Part shown: positions 51,905 to 60,049 of the stretch, one piece after another | Layout of the letters: each line of letters starts with the position of its first letter | How positions within the stretch are numbered: the first letter of the stretch is position 1 | NCBI RefSeq assembly: GCF_002007105.1 | Contig: NZ_MVBC01000003.1 | Location: forward strand, 62,001 to 126,000 | Length of the DNA stretch: 64,000 nt | Reading direction: 5' to 3' | Source of the DNA: Hymenobacter sp. CRA2 | GTDB lineage: Bacteria; Bacteroidota; Bacteroidia; Cytophagales; Hymenobacteraceae | The notes under the pieces: model-generated | What the model saw: the letters and a program-made list of their open reading frames with translations, nothing else | Told to the model about the DNA's origin: nothing | The model's database searches: none | Made by a program: the position numbers and the translations under genes

Positions 51905-52738
51905 ATGCCCACTCACTCTATGCCTACTCACTTCCGCCGCTTCGGGCCGCTGCTTTTGCTACTGCTGCTCGCGGCTTTCACCACTCCGGCCCCGCCCAGG
52001 AAAACCACGCTTTACCTCATCGGCGACTCCACCATTGCGCAGAAAATTCCGCAGGTGTTTCCCGAAACCGGTTGGGGCATGCCACTGAAGACGTTTTTCG
52101 ACTCGACGGTGGTGGTGGACAACCGCGCCCAGAACGGGCGCAGCACCCGCACCTTTCTGGCCGAAAACCGCTGGCAACCCATCGTGGACGCGCTGCAGCC
52201 CCTGGACTACGTCATGATTCAGTTCGGCCACAACGACGAATCGGAAGCGCATCCGGACCGCTACACCTCACCCGAGGACTACCGCCGGAACCTCATCAAG
52301 TTCGTGACGGAGACGCGGCGCAAGAAGGCCAATCCGGTGCTCATCACCCCAGTGACGCGGCGCAAATTCAAGGACGGCCGCCAGCAGGAAACCCACGTGC
52401 ACTACTCGCGCGTGACCACGGAAGTGGCCCAGGCACTGAAGGTGCCGCTGATTGACCTCGACGGGCTGAGCCGGGAGCTGCTGCAGCAGTTCGGGGAGGA
52501 AACCAGCAAGCTGCTCTTCCTGCAGTTGCAGCCCGGCGAGCATCCCAACTACCCCTACGGCAGGCAGGACAACACGCACTTCTCGGAACTGGGTGGGCGC
52601 AAGATGGCCCAGCTGGTGGTCAGCCAGGTAGTAACTCAGAAGCTGCCGGGCCTGGCCGACCATCTGGCCCGGCCCACGGCCAAAAACGCCGTGCCGCCCA
52701 CCAATACCGGCAAAGACGCCCAACCCACCACGCCATGA
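51905..52738 (+). CDS. Rhamnogalacturonan acetylesterase-like SGNH hydrolase (CE12), copy 2
   Basis: A 277-residue paralogue of the preceding esterase: IGDSTIAQ (Ser about 41), VDNRAQNGRST, IQFGHNDES, DNTHFSELG. Either the ATG at 51905 or the one at 51920 can start it; both precede the signal peptide (FRRFGPLLLLLLLAAFTTPAP). The C-terminal tail is Pro/Thr-rich and unlike copy 1. Its stop overlaps the ATG of the pectinesterase gene by four bases (ATGA), so the two are translationally coupled. Confidence 0.92.
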   Translation: MPTHSMPTHFRRFGPLLLLLLLAAFTTPAPPRKTTLYLIGDSTIAQKIPQVFPETGWGMPLKTFFDSTVVVDNRAQNGRSTRTFLAENRWQPIVDALQPLDYVMIQFGHNDESEAHPDRYTSPEDYRRNLIKFVTETRRKKANPVLITPVTRRKFKDGRQQETHVHYSRVTTEVAQALKVPLIDLDGLSRELLQQFGEETSKLLFLQLQPGEHPNYPYGRQDNTHFSELGGRKMAQLVVSQVVTQKLPGLADHLARPTAKNAVPPTNTGKDAQPTTP

Positions 52739-53688
52739 AGCAGTTGTTGTCCCTCCTGTGCCTGAGCTGGCTCGTGCTCGGCCGCGCCTTCGGCTACGAT
52801 TTTGTGGTGGCCCAGGACGGCTCCGGGCAGTTTCGCACGGTGCAGGAGGCGTTTAACGCCGTACCGGACTTTCGCAAGAAAGTCACCACCATCTTCGTCA
52901 AGAAGGGCACTTACAAGGAGAAGCTCATTCTGGCCGGCTCCAAGAACTTCGTGCGCCTCATCGGCGAGGACCGGGACCGGACCATCCTGACCTACGACGA
53001 CTACAACCAGAAGAAAAACATCTTCGGCGAAGACAAGGGCACCTCGGGCTCGTCGAGCTGCTACATCTACGGGGCCGACTTCACGGCCGAAAACCTGACC
53101 TTCGAAAACTCCTCGGGGCCGGTGGGTCAGGCCGTAGCCATGTGGGTAGCCGGCGACAAAGCGCGCTTCAAAAACTGCCGCTTCCTGGGCTTTCAGGACA
53201 CGCTCTACACCTACGGCTACGGCTCGCGGCAGTACTACCAGGACTGCTACATCGAGGGCACGGTGGATTTCATCTTCGGATCGAGCACGGCGTGGTTTGA
53301 GAACTGCACGCTCTTTGGCAAGCGCGGCGGCTTCTTCACGGCGGCCTCCACGCCCGACAGCACGCGCTTCGGCTACGTGTTCCGCAACTGCCGCGTGGGC
53401 GGCGACGCGCCCGCGGGCAGCTTCCGGCTCGGGCGGCCGTGGCGACCTTACGCCAAAACCGTCTTTCTGCAGTGTGAGCTGGGCCCGCAGGTGGCCCCCG
53501 CCGGCTGGGACCATTGGGACAAGGAAAGCAACAAGCAGACGGCCTACTACGCCGAGTACCAGAACCGCGGCAAGGGCTACCAGCCCAAGCAACGCGTGCC
53601 CTGGAGCCGCCAGCTGACCGATAAAGAAGCTGAGCGCTACACCATTCAAAACGTTTTCCGCAACTGGCCCCCCCAGCAAGATCTGTGA
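52735..53688 (+). CDS. Pectinesterase (CE8), copy 1
   Basis: A 317-residue right-handed beta-helix pectin methylesterase with signal peptide (MKQLLSLLCLSWLVLGRAFG). Family motifs are VAQDGSGQFRTVQEAFNAVP at the start (about 21-43), GQAVAM (about 132), the catalytic Asp in FLGFQDTLYT (about 155) and the second Asp in GTVDFIFGSS (about 175-184), then LGRPWRPYAKTVF (about 230-242). It removes methyl groups from galacturonan. Translationally coupled to the upstream acetylesterase and to the downstream pectinesterase (GTGA overlap at 53685-53688). Confidence 0.95.
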   Translation: MKQLLSLLCLSWLVLGRAFGYDFVVAQDGSGQFRTVQEAFNAVPDFRKKVTTIFVKKGTYKEKLILAGSKNFVRLIGEDRDRTILTYDDYNQKKNIFGEDKGTSGSSSCYIYGADFTAENLTFENSSGPVGQAVAMWVAGDKARFKNCRFLGFQDTLYTYGYGSRQYYQDCYIEGTVDFIFGSSTAWFENCTLFGKRGGFFTAASTPDSTRFGYVFRNCRVGGDAPAGSFRLGRPWRPYAKTVFLQCELGPQVAPAGWDHWDKESNKQTAYYAEYQNRGKGYQPKQRVPWSRQLTDKEAERYTIQNVFRNWPPQQDL

Positions 53689-54692
53689 AGCGCCTCCCCT
53701 ACTTGCTGTTGACCGCAGCCCTGCTGCTCGCCGGCGCGGCTCAGGCCCAGACCACCGCCGCTCCCAACGCCGCCCGCACCAGCGCCCTTGCGCCCGCGCG
53801 CACCCGCCTCGTCGTAGCCCCGGATGGCTCCGGCGACTTTCGCACGGTGCAGGAAGCCGTGAATGCCGTGCCCGATCAAAGCCAGCAGCGCATCACCATC
53901 GTCGTACGGCCCGGCACCTACCGCGAGAAGCTGGTGGTGCCCGCGCTCAAAACCCGCGTGTCGCTGGTAGGCGAAGATGCCCGCACGACCATCCTCACCT
54001 ACGACGACCACTCCGGTGCCAACGGCATCAATACGTACACCTCGCACTCGGTGCTGGTGCAGGCCAACGACTTCCGGGCCGAAAACCTGACCTTCCAGAA
54101 CACCGCGGGGCGTACTGCCGGGCAGGCCGTGGCCCTGCACGTGGAGGGCGACCGGGCCGTATTCGAGAACTGCCGCCTGGTGGGCGACCAGGACGTGCTG
54201 TTTCTGGCCACCGACCACAGCCGGCAGTACTACCGCAATTGCTACATCGAGGGCACCACCGACTTCATCTTCGGGGCCAGCACGGCCGTGTTCGACCACT
54301 GCACCATCCGCAGCAAGAAGAACTCCTTCGTTACCGCCGCCTCTACCACGGAGCGGCAGTCCTACGGCTTCGTGTTCCTCGACTGCACGCTCACGGCCGA
54401 TACCACGCTGGCCACCAAGGTGCACCTGGGCCGGCCGTGGCGGCCCCATGCGCGGGTGGTGTATCTGCGCACCAACATGGGCGGCCACATAGCGCCGGCA
54501 GGCTGGGACAACTGGAAAAACCCCGCCAACGAAAAGACGGCCTACTTCGCCGAATACCAGTCCAGGGGCCCCGGCGCCCAGCCCGGGCAGCGCGTGGGCT
54601 GGAGCCACCAGCTCACCAAAAGGGAAGCAAAGCGATACACGCTCAAGCGCATTTTCGGCGGTCAGGAGGCTTGGGACCCGATGAAAAAGTAG
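53685..54692 (+). CDS. Pectinesterase (CE8), copy 2
   Basis: A 335-residue pectin methylesterase paralogue with signal peptide. The start is GTG at 53685, which overlaps the stop of the previous gene (GTGA), so translational coupling is likely. Motifs are VAPDGSGDFRTVQEAVNAVP, GQAVALHVEGD, LVGDQDVLF and IEGTTDFIFGAST with the catalytic Asp residues, and LGRPWRPHARVVY. Its best similarity in the window is to copy 1, but divergence is clear, so the duplication is not recent. A terminator follows at 54727-54757. Confidence 0.95.
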   Translation: MKRLPYLLLTAALLLAGAAQAQTTAAPNAARTSALAPARTRLVVAPDGSGDFRTVQEAVNAVPDQSQQRITIVVRPGTYREKLVVPALKTRVSLVGEDARTTILTYDDHSGANGINTYTSHSVLVQANDFRAENLTFQNTAGRTAGQAVALHVEGDRAVFENCRLVGDQDVLFLATDHSRQYYRNCYIEGTTDFIFGASTAVFDHCTIRSKKNSFVTAASTTERQSYGFVFLDCTLTADTTLATKVHLGRPWRPHARVVYLRTNMGGHIAPAGWDNWKNPANEKTAYFAEYQSRGPGAQPGQRVGWSHQLTKREAKRYTLKRIFGGQEAWDPMKK

Positions 54693-54726
54693 CCTGCATT
54701 CGGCAACGAGCCGTTGGGCTTCGTAC

Positions 54727-54760
54727 ACCCGGTATCCACCACACCTGGATGCCGGGTTTT
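54727..54760 (+). terminator. Intrinsic terminator after the pectin-esterase operon
   Basis: A 12-base stem ACCCGGTATCCA/TGGATGCCGGGT (one G-T pair) with a seven-base loop is followed by TTTTTCTG, 34 bases after the pectinesterase stop. Confidence 0.75.
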
Positions 54761-54797
54761 TCTGTGCCCGGCCCGTACCGCCTGCCTAGTTGCCGCT

Positions 54798-55514
54798 ATG
54801 CCGTTGCTACTCACCTCCATCAATCCATTTGACTGGCAGCGCATGCTGCTTTCCGACGACGCCCCGCCCCTGTTCCTGCTGGAAGTGGCCATGCGCTGCG
54901 TCCTCACTTACCTGCTCACCCTCGCGGCCCTGCGCGTGACCGGGCGGCGCGGCGTGCGCCAGCTCTCCATCTTCGAGCTGAGCATCATCCTGGCGCTGGG
55001 CTCGGCCGCCGGCGACGCTATGTTCTACGACGACGTGCCGCTGACCCACGTGGCGGTGGTTTTTGCCATGGTTTCGGGCATGTACCTGCTCTTCAACCGC
55101 CTCACCGAACGCTACCCGCGCTTCAGCGACTGGCTGGAGGGCAAGCCGGTGCTGCTGGTGGCAGACGGGCAGATTCAGCTGGACAACTTCCGCCGCCAAA
55201 ACCTGACGCAGAAGGAGCTGTTCGGGGAGCTGCGCCAGCTTCAGGTAGAGCACCTGGGGCAGGTGCGCCGCGCCTATATCGAGGCCACCGGCAACATCAG
55301 CGCCTACTTCTTCGAGGACGACGAGCGGCGGCCGGGCCTGCCCATCTGGCCCGAGCGACTGGACCAGGAGCAGCGCCAGGTCGGCGCGGCCGGGCCGCAC
55401 GCCTGCTGCCAGTGCGGACACGTGCGCGAGCTGGCCCGCGGCGCCGTGATGGCCTGCCCCGTGTGCCGCACCGACGCCTGGGTGCCGGCCTGCGAGACGC
55501 GCCGCGTAGGTTGA
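54798..55514 (+). CDS. DUF421 (YetF/YcaP-like) membrane protein with C-terminal zinc ribbon
   Basis: A 238-residue protein from the ATG at 54798. Two or three membrane helices (about 20-105) are followed by the DUF421 domain: GRRGVRQLSIFELSIILALGSAAGDAMFY, then the cytoplasmic part GKPVLLVADGQI, NLTQKELFGELRQ. It ends with a Cys4 zinc-ribbon-like element: ACCQCGHVRELARG then MACPVCRTDAW (about 200-232). The DUF421 core is common; the appended Cys-rich tail is not usual for YetF/YcaP and suggests an added metal- or nucleic-acid-binding part. Function unknown. Confidence 0.82.
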   Translation: MPLLLTSINPFDWQRMLLSDDAPPLFLLEVAMRCVLTYLLTLAALRVTGRRGVRQLSIFELSIILALGSAAGDAMFYDDVPLTHVAVVFAMVSGMYLLFNRLTERYPRFSDWLEGKPVLLVADGQIQLDNFRRQNLTQKELFGELRQLQVEHLGQVRRAYIEATGNISAYFFEDDERRPGLPIWPERLDQEQRQVGAAGPHACCQCGHVRELARGAVMACPVCRTDAWVPACETRRVG

Positions 55515-55560
55515 GGCCTTATTTTCCCCAATATCAGCCCCCGGTAAACGCGCAAAGCGC

Positions 55561-55590
55561 CGGTGCTGATCCTTACGGAAGTCAGCACCG
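55561..55590. repeat. Hairpin after the DUF421 gene
   Basis: A perfect nine-base stem CGGTGCTGA/TCAGCACCG with a 12-base loop, 47 bases after the DUF421 stop. There is no T-run. Confidence 0.45.
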
Positions 55591-55702
55591 ACGCCCGGCG
55601 GCGGGCAAATTGTTTGGCGAGCGAGCGGGCTTAGCGCGCGGCTACTGCCGGCGCCATAGTCGCGCTCATCGGCGCGTGGTGCTCTAGCTCGGCTTGGGTG
55701 CA

Positions 55703-55867
55703 CTAACGCCTAGCCGCGGCCTGCCCCTGCGAGAGGCGTAAGGCATCGGTCGGGCACAGAGTAATGCTCAGGGCGCTCCGGCGAGCGGCGTTCTTGCCAC
55801 GCGGTTTGGTGGCAGTCACCCGGAATAGGCTTAGCAGAAGCATTAGCAGGAGCAATAACTGTTTCAT
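55703..55867 (-). CDS. Small exported cationic peptide, 54 residues (putative)
   Basis: The minus-strand frame from the ATG at 55865-55867 encodes MKQLLLLLMLLLSLFRVTAT, a strong signal-peptide-like start, then a short basic tail (KPRGKNAARR) ending in AAARR. It is under 60 residues, so a length cut-off would miss it. There is no homologue I know and no adjacent regulator. Divergent from the LytTR regulator (56038). A chance hydrophobic start cannot be excluded. Confidence 0.35.
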   Translation of the reverse strand: MKQLLLLLMLLLSLFRVTATKPRGKNAARRSALSITLCPTDALRLSQGQAAARR

Positions 55868-56037
55868 CGGGCAAAAACGGGAAGTAATCGAAAAGCTGAA
55901 CCAGGGAGGTTTTCCCGAAACTAGCTTCGCGTTATTGTGCTGGTTTTGTATTTTGTCAAGCGCATATGTCTTCTGTGCGAATGGTACCCTGCGCTATGCC
56001 AGCTCCGCCACCCTGCCTGATTTCCCCACTGCTCTAT

Positions 56038-56772
56038 ATGCCTAATTCCACGCCCCTGCGCTGCGTCATCATCGACGACAACGAAATCAACCGTCTCACC
56101 CTGGAGCACTACGTCGAGCTGACAGAAAAGCTGGAGCTGGCCGCCTCCCTGCCCGATGCGCCCTCGGCCCTTGCCTTTTTGCGCAGCACCGATGAGCCCG
56201 TCGACGTGCTCTTCCTCGATATCGAAATGCCCCATCTCAGCGGCCTGGAGCTGGTGCCGCTGCTGCCTACTCCGGCTCCGGAGGTGGTGCTCGTCACCTC
56301 GCACCCCAACTTCGCCGTCGATGCCTTTGAGCTGCGCGTGACCGATTACCTGGTGAAGCCCGTGGACTACGCCCGCTTTCTGAAAGCGGTGGAGCGGGTG
56401 CGCGAGCAGCGCCGCAGCGCCGCGCCGGCCCCTACCCCCGAAACGCCCGTCACGGCCGGCGACTCGGAGCTGTTTGTGAAGGTCAACAACAAGCTTATTC
56501 GCCTTGATTTCAACGAGGTGCTCTTCATCGAAGCTATGTCGACGTACTCGATTCTGGTGACCGAAAGCCAGAAGCACATCGTGTACATCACGCTCAAGGC
56601 ACTGGAGGAACGTCTGCCCTTCGCGCACTTCCGCCGCGTGCACCGCTCCTACATCGTCAATACCCGCCGCATCGACTCCATTCAGGACAACATGCTGCAG
56701 TTGGGTTCCTACGAGGTGCCCATCGGCAAGTCCTACGCCGAGGATTTCATGCGTCAGCTGCGCGGGCTGTAA
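56038..56772 (+). CDS. LytTR-type response regulator
   Basis: A 244-residue response regulator from the ATG at 56038. The receiver domain (about 7-125) has VIIDDNEIN, the phosphorylated Asp in VLFLDIEMP (Asp61), VTSHP and the Lys in YLVKPVD. The LytTR DNA-binding domain (about 145-243) shows FVKVNNKLIRLDFNEVLFIEAMSTYS and FAHFRRVHRSYIVNTRRIDSIQ. It regulates promoters in answer to a sensor kinase. No kinase is co-transcribed, but a hybrid kinase converges on it (56896-59901). Two hairpins follow. Confidence 0.95.
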   Translation: MPNSTPLRCVIIDDNEINRLTLEHYVELTEKLELAASLPDAPSALAFLRSTDEPVDVLFLDIEMPHLSGLELVPLLPTPAPEVVLVTSHPNFAVDAFELRVTDYLVKPVDYARFLKAVERVREQRRSAAPAPTPETPVTAGDSELFVKVNNKLIRLDFNEVLFIEAMSTYSILVTESQKHIVYITLKALEERLPFAHFRRVHRSYIVNTRRIDSIQDNMLQLGSYEVPIGKSYAEDFMRQLRGL

Positions 56773-56780
56773 ACCGCAAG

Positions 56781-56878
56781 CCCAGCAGGCCTAGCAGCTC
56801 TTATCGGCGGCCGGGCCTGCTGGGCGGATGTTCTGAAAGCAAAAAGGCGTGCCGGTCAGTTGACCGGCACGCCTTTTT
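56781..56878. terminator. Two hairpins between convergent regulator and kinase genes
   Basis: First hairpin: CCCAGCAGGCC (56781-56791) and complement (56814-56824). Second: a perfect 18-base stem AAAAAGGCGTGCCGGTCA/TGACCGGCACGCCTTTTT (56841-56858, 56861-56878) with a loop of two bases and T-runs on both strands, so it can end both transcripts. Confidence 0.8.
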
Positions 56879-56895
56879 TAGGGCCTTGCGGGGCG

Positions 56896-59800
56896 TTACT
56901 CCACCGGCAGTTCCCGCGGCAACTCGGCCAGGGCCCGGCCCACGGCTGCTACCAGTTGCTCCACGGCCTGCTGCAGTTCGGCCTCGCTCAGGTTCACGGG
57001 CACGTCGTGGCGGAACTGCTCCAGCTGCGCAACGGGAACGTCCACGTCCGTGATGCGCAACGAGGTCAGGTTGGGCTTGATGTGGTGGACGATGCGGGCC
57101 ACGTCGGCCCAGCGGCCGGCCTGCGCCTGCTCCTGCAGCGCGGCGAGGCTCTCAGGAATGTTCGCCAGAAACGAGCGGATGATTTTCGTGACAAAAGCCT
57201 CCTTGCCCCGCGCCATGTCGCGCAGCGGGCCCAGGTTGTAGGCTGGCCGGGCCACCGCGCGCGGCTGAGCCAGCACCTGGGCCAGCACGTTGTACAGGTC
57301 GGCCTCTTCGAAGGGCTTGGCCAGGCAGGCGTTCATGCCGGCGGCCAAGTACTGCTCGTTGTCTTCGCGGAAGGCATTGGCCGTCAGGGCCACGATGGGC
57401 GTAGCGGCGCGCAGGGCATCGGGGTGGCGGCGCAGCTGGGCGGTGGCGTCCAGCCCGTTCATCCCGGGCATCTGAATGTCCATCAGCACCGCGTCGTAGG
57501 CCCCGGCCAAGAACAGGCGCACGCCTTCTTCGCCGTTGATGGCTTCGTCCACCGTCACGCCCCATTCCTCCAGCAGCAGCCGGGCCACGTCGCGGTTGAT
57601 TTCGTTGTCTTCCACCAGCAGCACGCGCTTGCCGTGCAGGGCACTGGTGTCGAGTTCGAGGGGCGTAAGCACGGTGTGGCGGTCGGCTTTGGGTAAGGTG
57701 ATGGTAAAGGCAAATACGCTGCCTTTGCCCATTTCGCTGCTGGCCGTGAGCTGCCCGCCCATCTGCTCCACCAGCGCCCGGCTGATGGTCAGGCCCAGGC
57801 CGGTGCCGCCGTGCCGGCGCGAGGTATCGGCGTAGGCCTGCGTGAAGGAGTCGAAGATGCGCTCCAGCCGCTCGGGCGGAATGCCTGGGCCCGTATCAGT
57901 CACGCGGAAGGTGACGGTAAGCGTGTCCTCGGTTTCGCTGACTTGCTGGCCTACCACCTCCACGTGGCCCCCGGCGTCGGTGAACTTGATGGCGTTGGCC
58001 GTGAGGTTGATCAGAATCTGGTTGAGCCGGTGCGCGTCGCCGAGCACCCACGGATACGAGCAGGTGGTGCGCAGGGGCGTGCCGCTGAAGGTGAGGCCTT
58101 TCTGGGCGGCCTGCAGCACCAGCGGCTGAATGGCCTGGCCCATGGAGTCGCACAGGTTGAAGGCGGTTTGCTCGAAGTCCAGCTTGCCGGAGCTGATTTT
58201 GGCCATGTCCAGCACGTCGTTGATGACGCCGAGCAGGTGCTGGCCGGAGCTGCGGATAACTTCCAGGAAGTGGCTCTGCCGCGAATCAAGCGGCGTTTTG
58301 GCCAGGAGCGTGGCCATGCCGAGCACGCCGTTGAGCGGGGTACGGATTTCGTGGCTCATATTGGCCAGAAAGTTGGCCCGGGCCGTGGCGGCGGCTTCGG
58401 CCGCTTCCTTGGCCCGCTGCATTTCGCGGGCGGCTAGTACGCGCTCCGTTATTTCGTGCCCGAAGGCCATGACGTGCGGCGCGTCGTCGGACTCATCGAC
58501 GAGGCGGCTGTACTGCTGCACATAGTGCAGGCCGCCCTGCTGGTCGCGCAGCTTCACCACGCCCGCGTGCTCGCCCTGCGCCCGGATGTGCTCCAGGTAA
58601 TCGGCCACGTCCTGCAGGCGGGCATCTTCCACCGCGTCGTGCAGGGGACGGCCCACCATACCGGCCGGCTCCAGGCCAATCATGGTGCTCAGCGCGGGGT
58701 TGGCCGTCAGCACGCGGCCGTCCAGGTCGTGGGTCCAGATCAAGGCCTGCGCGTAGTCCATCAACTCGTTGTAGCGGCGCTCGTTGCGGGCCAGTTCGCG
58801 CTGGGCAGCGGTCAGGGCCGTCACGTCGGTGCTCACCATGAGCACGGCCGGCTCGTAGCCGGGGCGGGCCAGGCGTCGCTGCTCCAGGTGCAGCCAGCGC
58901 TGCAAGCCGTCGCGCAGGGTCACGGCAAAATCCATGGACTCGTCGCGGCCCGTGCGCAGCACGCGGGCGGTGGCGGCGTGCAGGCGGTGCGCCGCTTCCT
59001 CGCCCATATCCATCTGCTCCAGTAGCTGGTGGTACGCCTGGTTGGCAAACACCGTCTGACCGGCGGCCGTGATTACCGCCACGGTGTTGGGAATGTTGTC
59101 GAGGATGTACTGAGTGAAGGCCTGCTGTTCCTGCAACTTTTCCTCCGAGGCGCGGCTGTGGGCCTGGGCCGCGTTGCGGTCGGTGATGTCGAGCAAATAC
59201 ACGTTGATGTACTGCTCACCGGGAAACGGCGCCACGAACACGAGGTACTCCTGGTCACCGATAGTCATTTCGACCTGGCGGGTGGTGTGCTCCTGCATGG
59301 CGTCGTCGGCCAGTGCGAAAAACCGGGCCCGCGTGGCCATCGAGTACTCCGGCCCCAGCTCCTGGCGCAGGCGCCAGGCCGCGGGGTTGGCGTAGAGCAC
59401 TTCGCCGTCGGCTGCATAGCGAATCATCGGGTACGGGCTCTGCTCGGGCACGCTGGCAGCGGCCAAGATGCCCTGCTTCAGGTCTTCGTGGGCGTTGTCG
59501 CGCAGGTATTCCACATAGGCGCCGTCGGGCAGCACCTGGCGGTGGTGGCGCAGCACCTGGCCCGCCGGCAGCACGATGGTACGGTCGGTGCTGCTCTCCT
59601 CGGCGGCCCGGCTGTAATGGCCGATGCCGTAGCGGCCAATCAGCTCTTCCAGCTCGGTGGCCGGCCGCCCTACCCACGTACCGGCTTCCACATCCAACTC
59701 CAGCAGCCCCAGGAAGGGACCGTTCACGGCGTTTATCACCCCATCGGCTCCGACGTACAACAGGCCCACGGCCAGGCGCTCGGTGACCGTGGTTAGCAGC

Positions 59801-59901
59801 AGGTTGGATTGGGCAAAAGCGGTGGACAGCTCAGCAATGCGGGCTTCGGCCTGGGCCAGCGCCGCCGTCAGCTCAGCTGAGGAGGTAGAAGAAACGGACA
59901 T
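56896..59901 (-). CDS. Hybrid sensor histidine kinase with PAS, receiver and HPt domains
   Basis: A 1001-residue soluble sensor kinase. It starts with a coiled-coil helix (about 1-45), then several PAS-like domains (about 45-500; LGLLYVGADGVINAVNG, AVITAAGQTVFANQAY, IWTHDLDGRVLTANPAL). The HisKA domain follows (NMSHEIRTPLNGVLGMATLL, His about 515), then an ATPase domain (NLTANAIKF, DTGPGIPPE, GTGLGLTIS). A receiver domain carries VLMDIQMPGMNG (Asp about 806), and an HPt domain ends the protein (IVHHIKPN, His about 935). It has no transmembrane segment, so it senses a cytoplasmic signal. The phospho-relay could feed the convergent LytTR regulator, but that pairing is inference. Confidence 0.94.
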   Translation of the reverse strand: MSVSSTSSAELTAALAQAEARIAELSTAFAQSNLLLTTVTERLAVGLLYVGADGVINAVNGPFLGLLELDVEAGTWVGRPATELEELIGRYGIGHYSRAAEESSTDRTIVLPAGQVLRHHRQVLPDGAYVEYLRDNAHEDLKQGILAAASVPEQSPYPMIRYAADGEVLYANPAAWRLRQELGPEYSMATRARFFALADDAMQEHTTRQVEMTIGDQEYLVFVAPFPGEQYINVYLLDITDRNAAQAHSRASEEKLQEQQAFTQYILDNIPNTVAVITAAGQTVFANQAYHQLLEQMDMGEEAAHRLHAATARVLRTGRDESMDFAVTLRDGLQRWLHLEQRRLARPGYEPAVLMVSTDVTALTAAQRELARNERRYNELMDYAQALIWTHDLDGRVLTANPALSTMIGLEPAGMVGRPLHDAVEDARLQDVADYLEHIRAQGEHAGVVKLRDQQGGLHYVQQYSRLVDESDDAPHVMAFGHEITERVLAAREMQRAKEAAEAAATARANFLANMSHEIRTPLNGVLGMATLLAKTPLDSRQSHFLEVIRSSGQHLLGVINDVLDMAKISSGKLDFEQTAFNLCDSMGQAIQPLVLQAAQKGLTFSGTPLRTTCSYPWVLGDAHRLNQILINLTANAIKFTDAGGHVEVVGQQVSETEDTLTVTFRVTDTGPGIPPERLERIFDSFTQAYADTSRRHGGTGLGLTISRALVEQMGGQLTASSEMGKGSVFAFTITLPKADRHTVLTPLELDTSALHGKRVLLVEDNEINRDVARLLLEEWGVTVDEAINGEEGVRLFLAGAYDAVLMDIQMPGMNGLDATAQLRRHPDALRAATPIVALTANAFREDNEQYLAAGMNACLAKPFEEADLYNVLAQVLAQPRAVARPAYNLGPLRDMARGKEAFVTKIIRSFLANIPESLAALQEQAQAGRWADVARIVHHIKPNLTSLRITDVDVPVAQLEQFRHDVPVNLSEAELQQAVEQLVAAVGRALAELPRELPVE

Positions 59902-60049
59902 ACGTAGTGAAAAACCTAGTCAACTCCGAAGATACCCGCCTGCATAGGTATCTTTTAATTTTCCTCGCTAAATGGCTGAGCTGGCTAGGCCAACGGCTGC
60001 TTTTGCTGGCCGAAAGAAATTGTGCTTGTCCCGCGTAGTATTGCATTCT

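Larger units (their letters stand above)
55515..56037. other. Long intergenic region, 523 bases
   Basis: This gap separates the DUF421 gene and the LytTR regulator. It holds the hairpin at 55561-55590 and the putative minus-strand small peptide (55703-55867). The stretch 55850-55960 is AT-richer and may hold divergent promoters. A 93-codon plus-strand frame at 55764-56045 overlaps the LytTR start, is Arg-rich and is best taken as chance. Confidence 0.5.
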
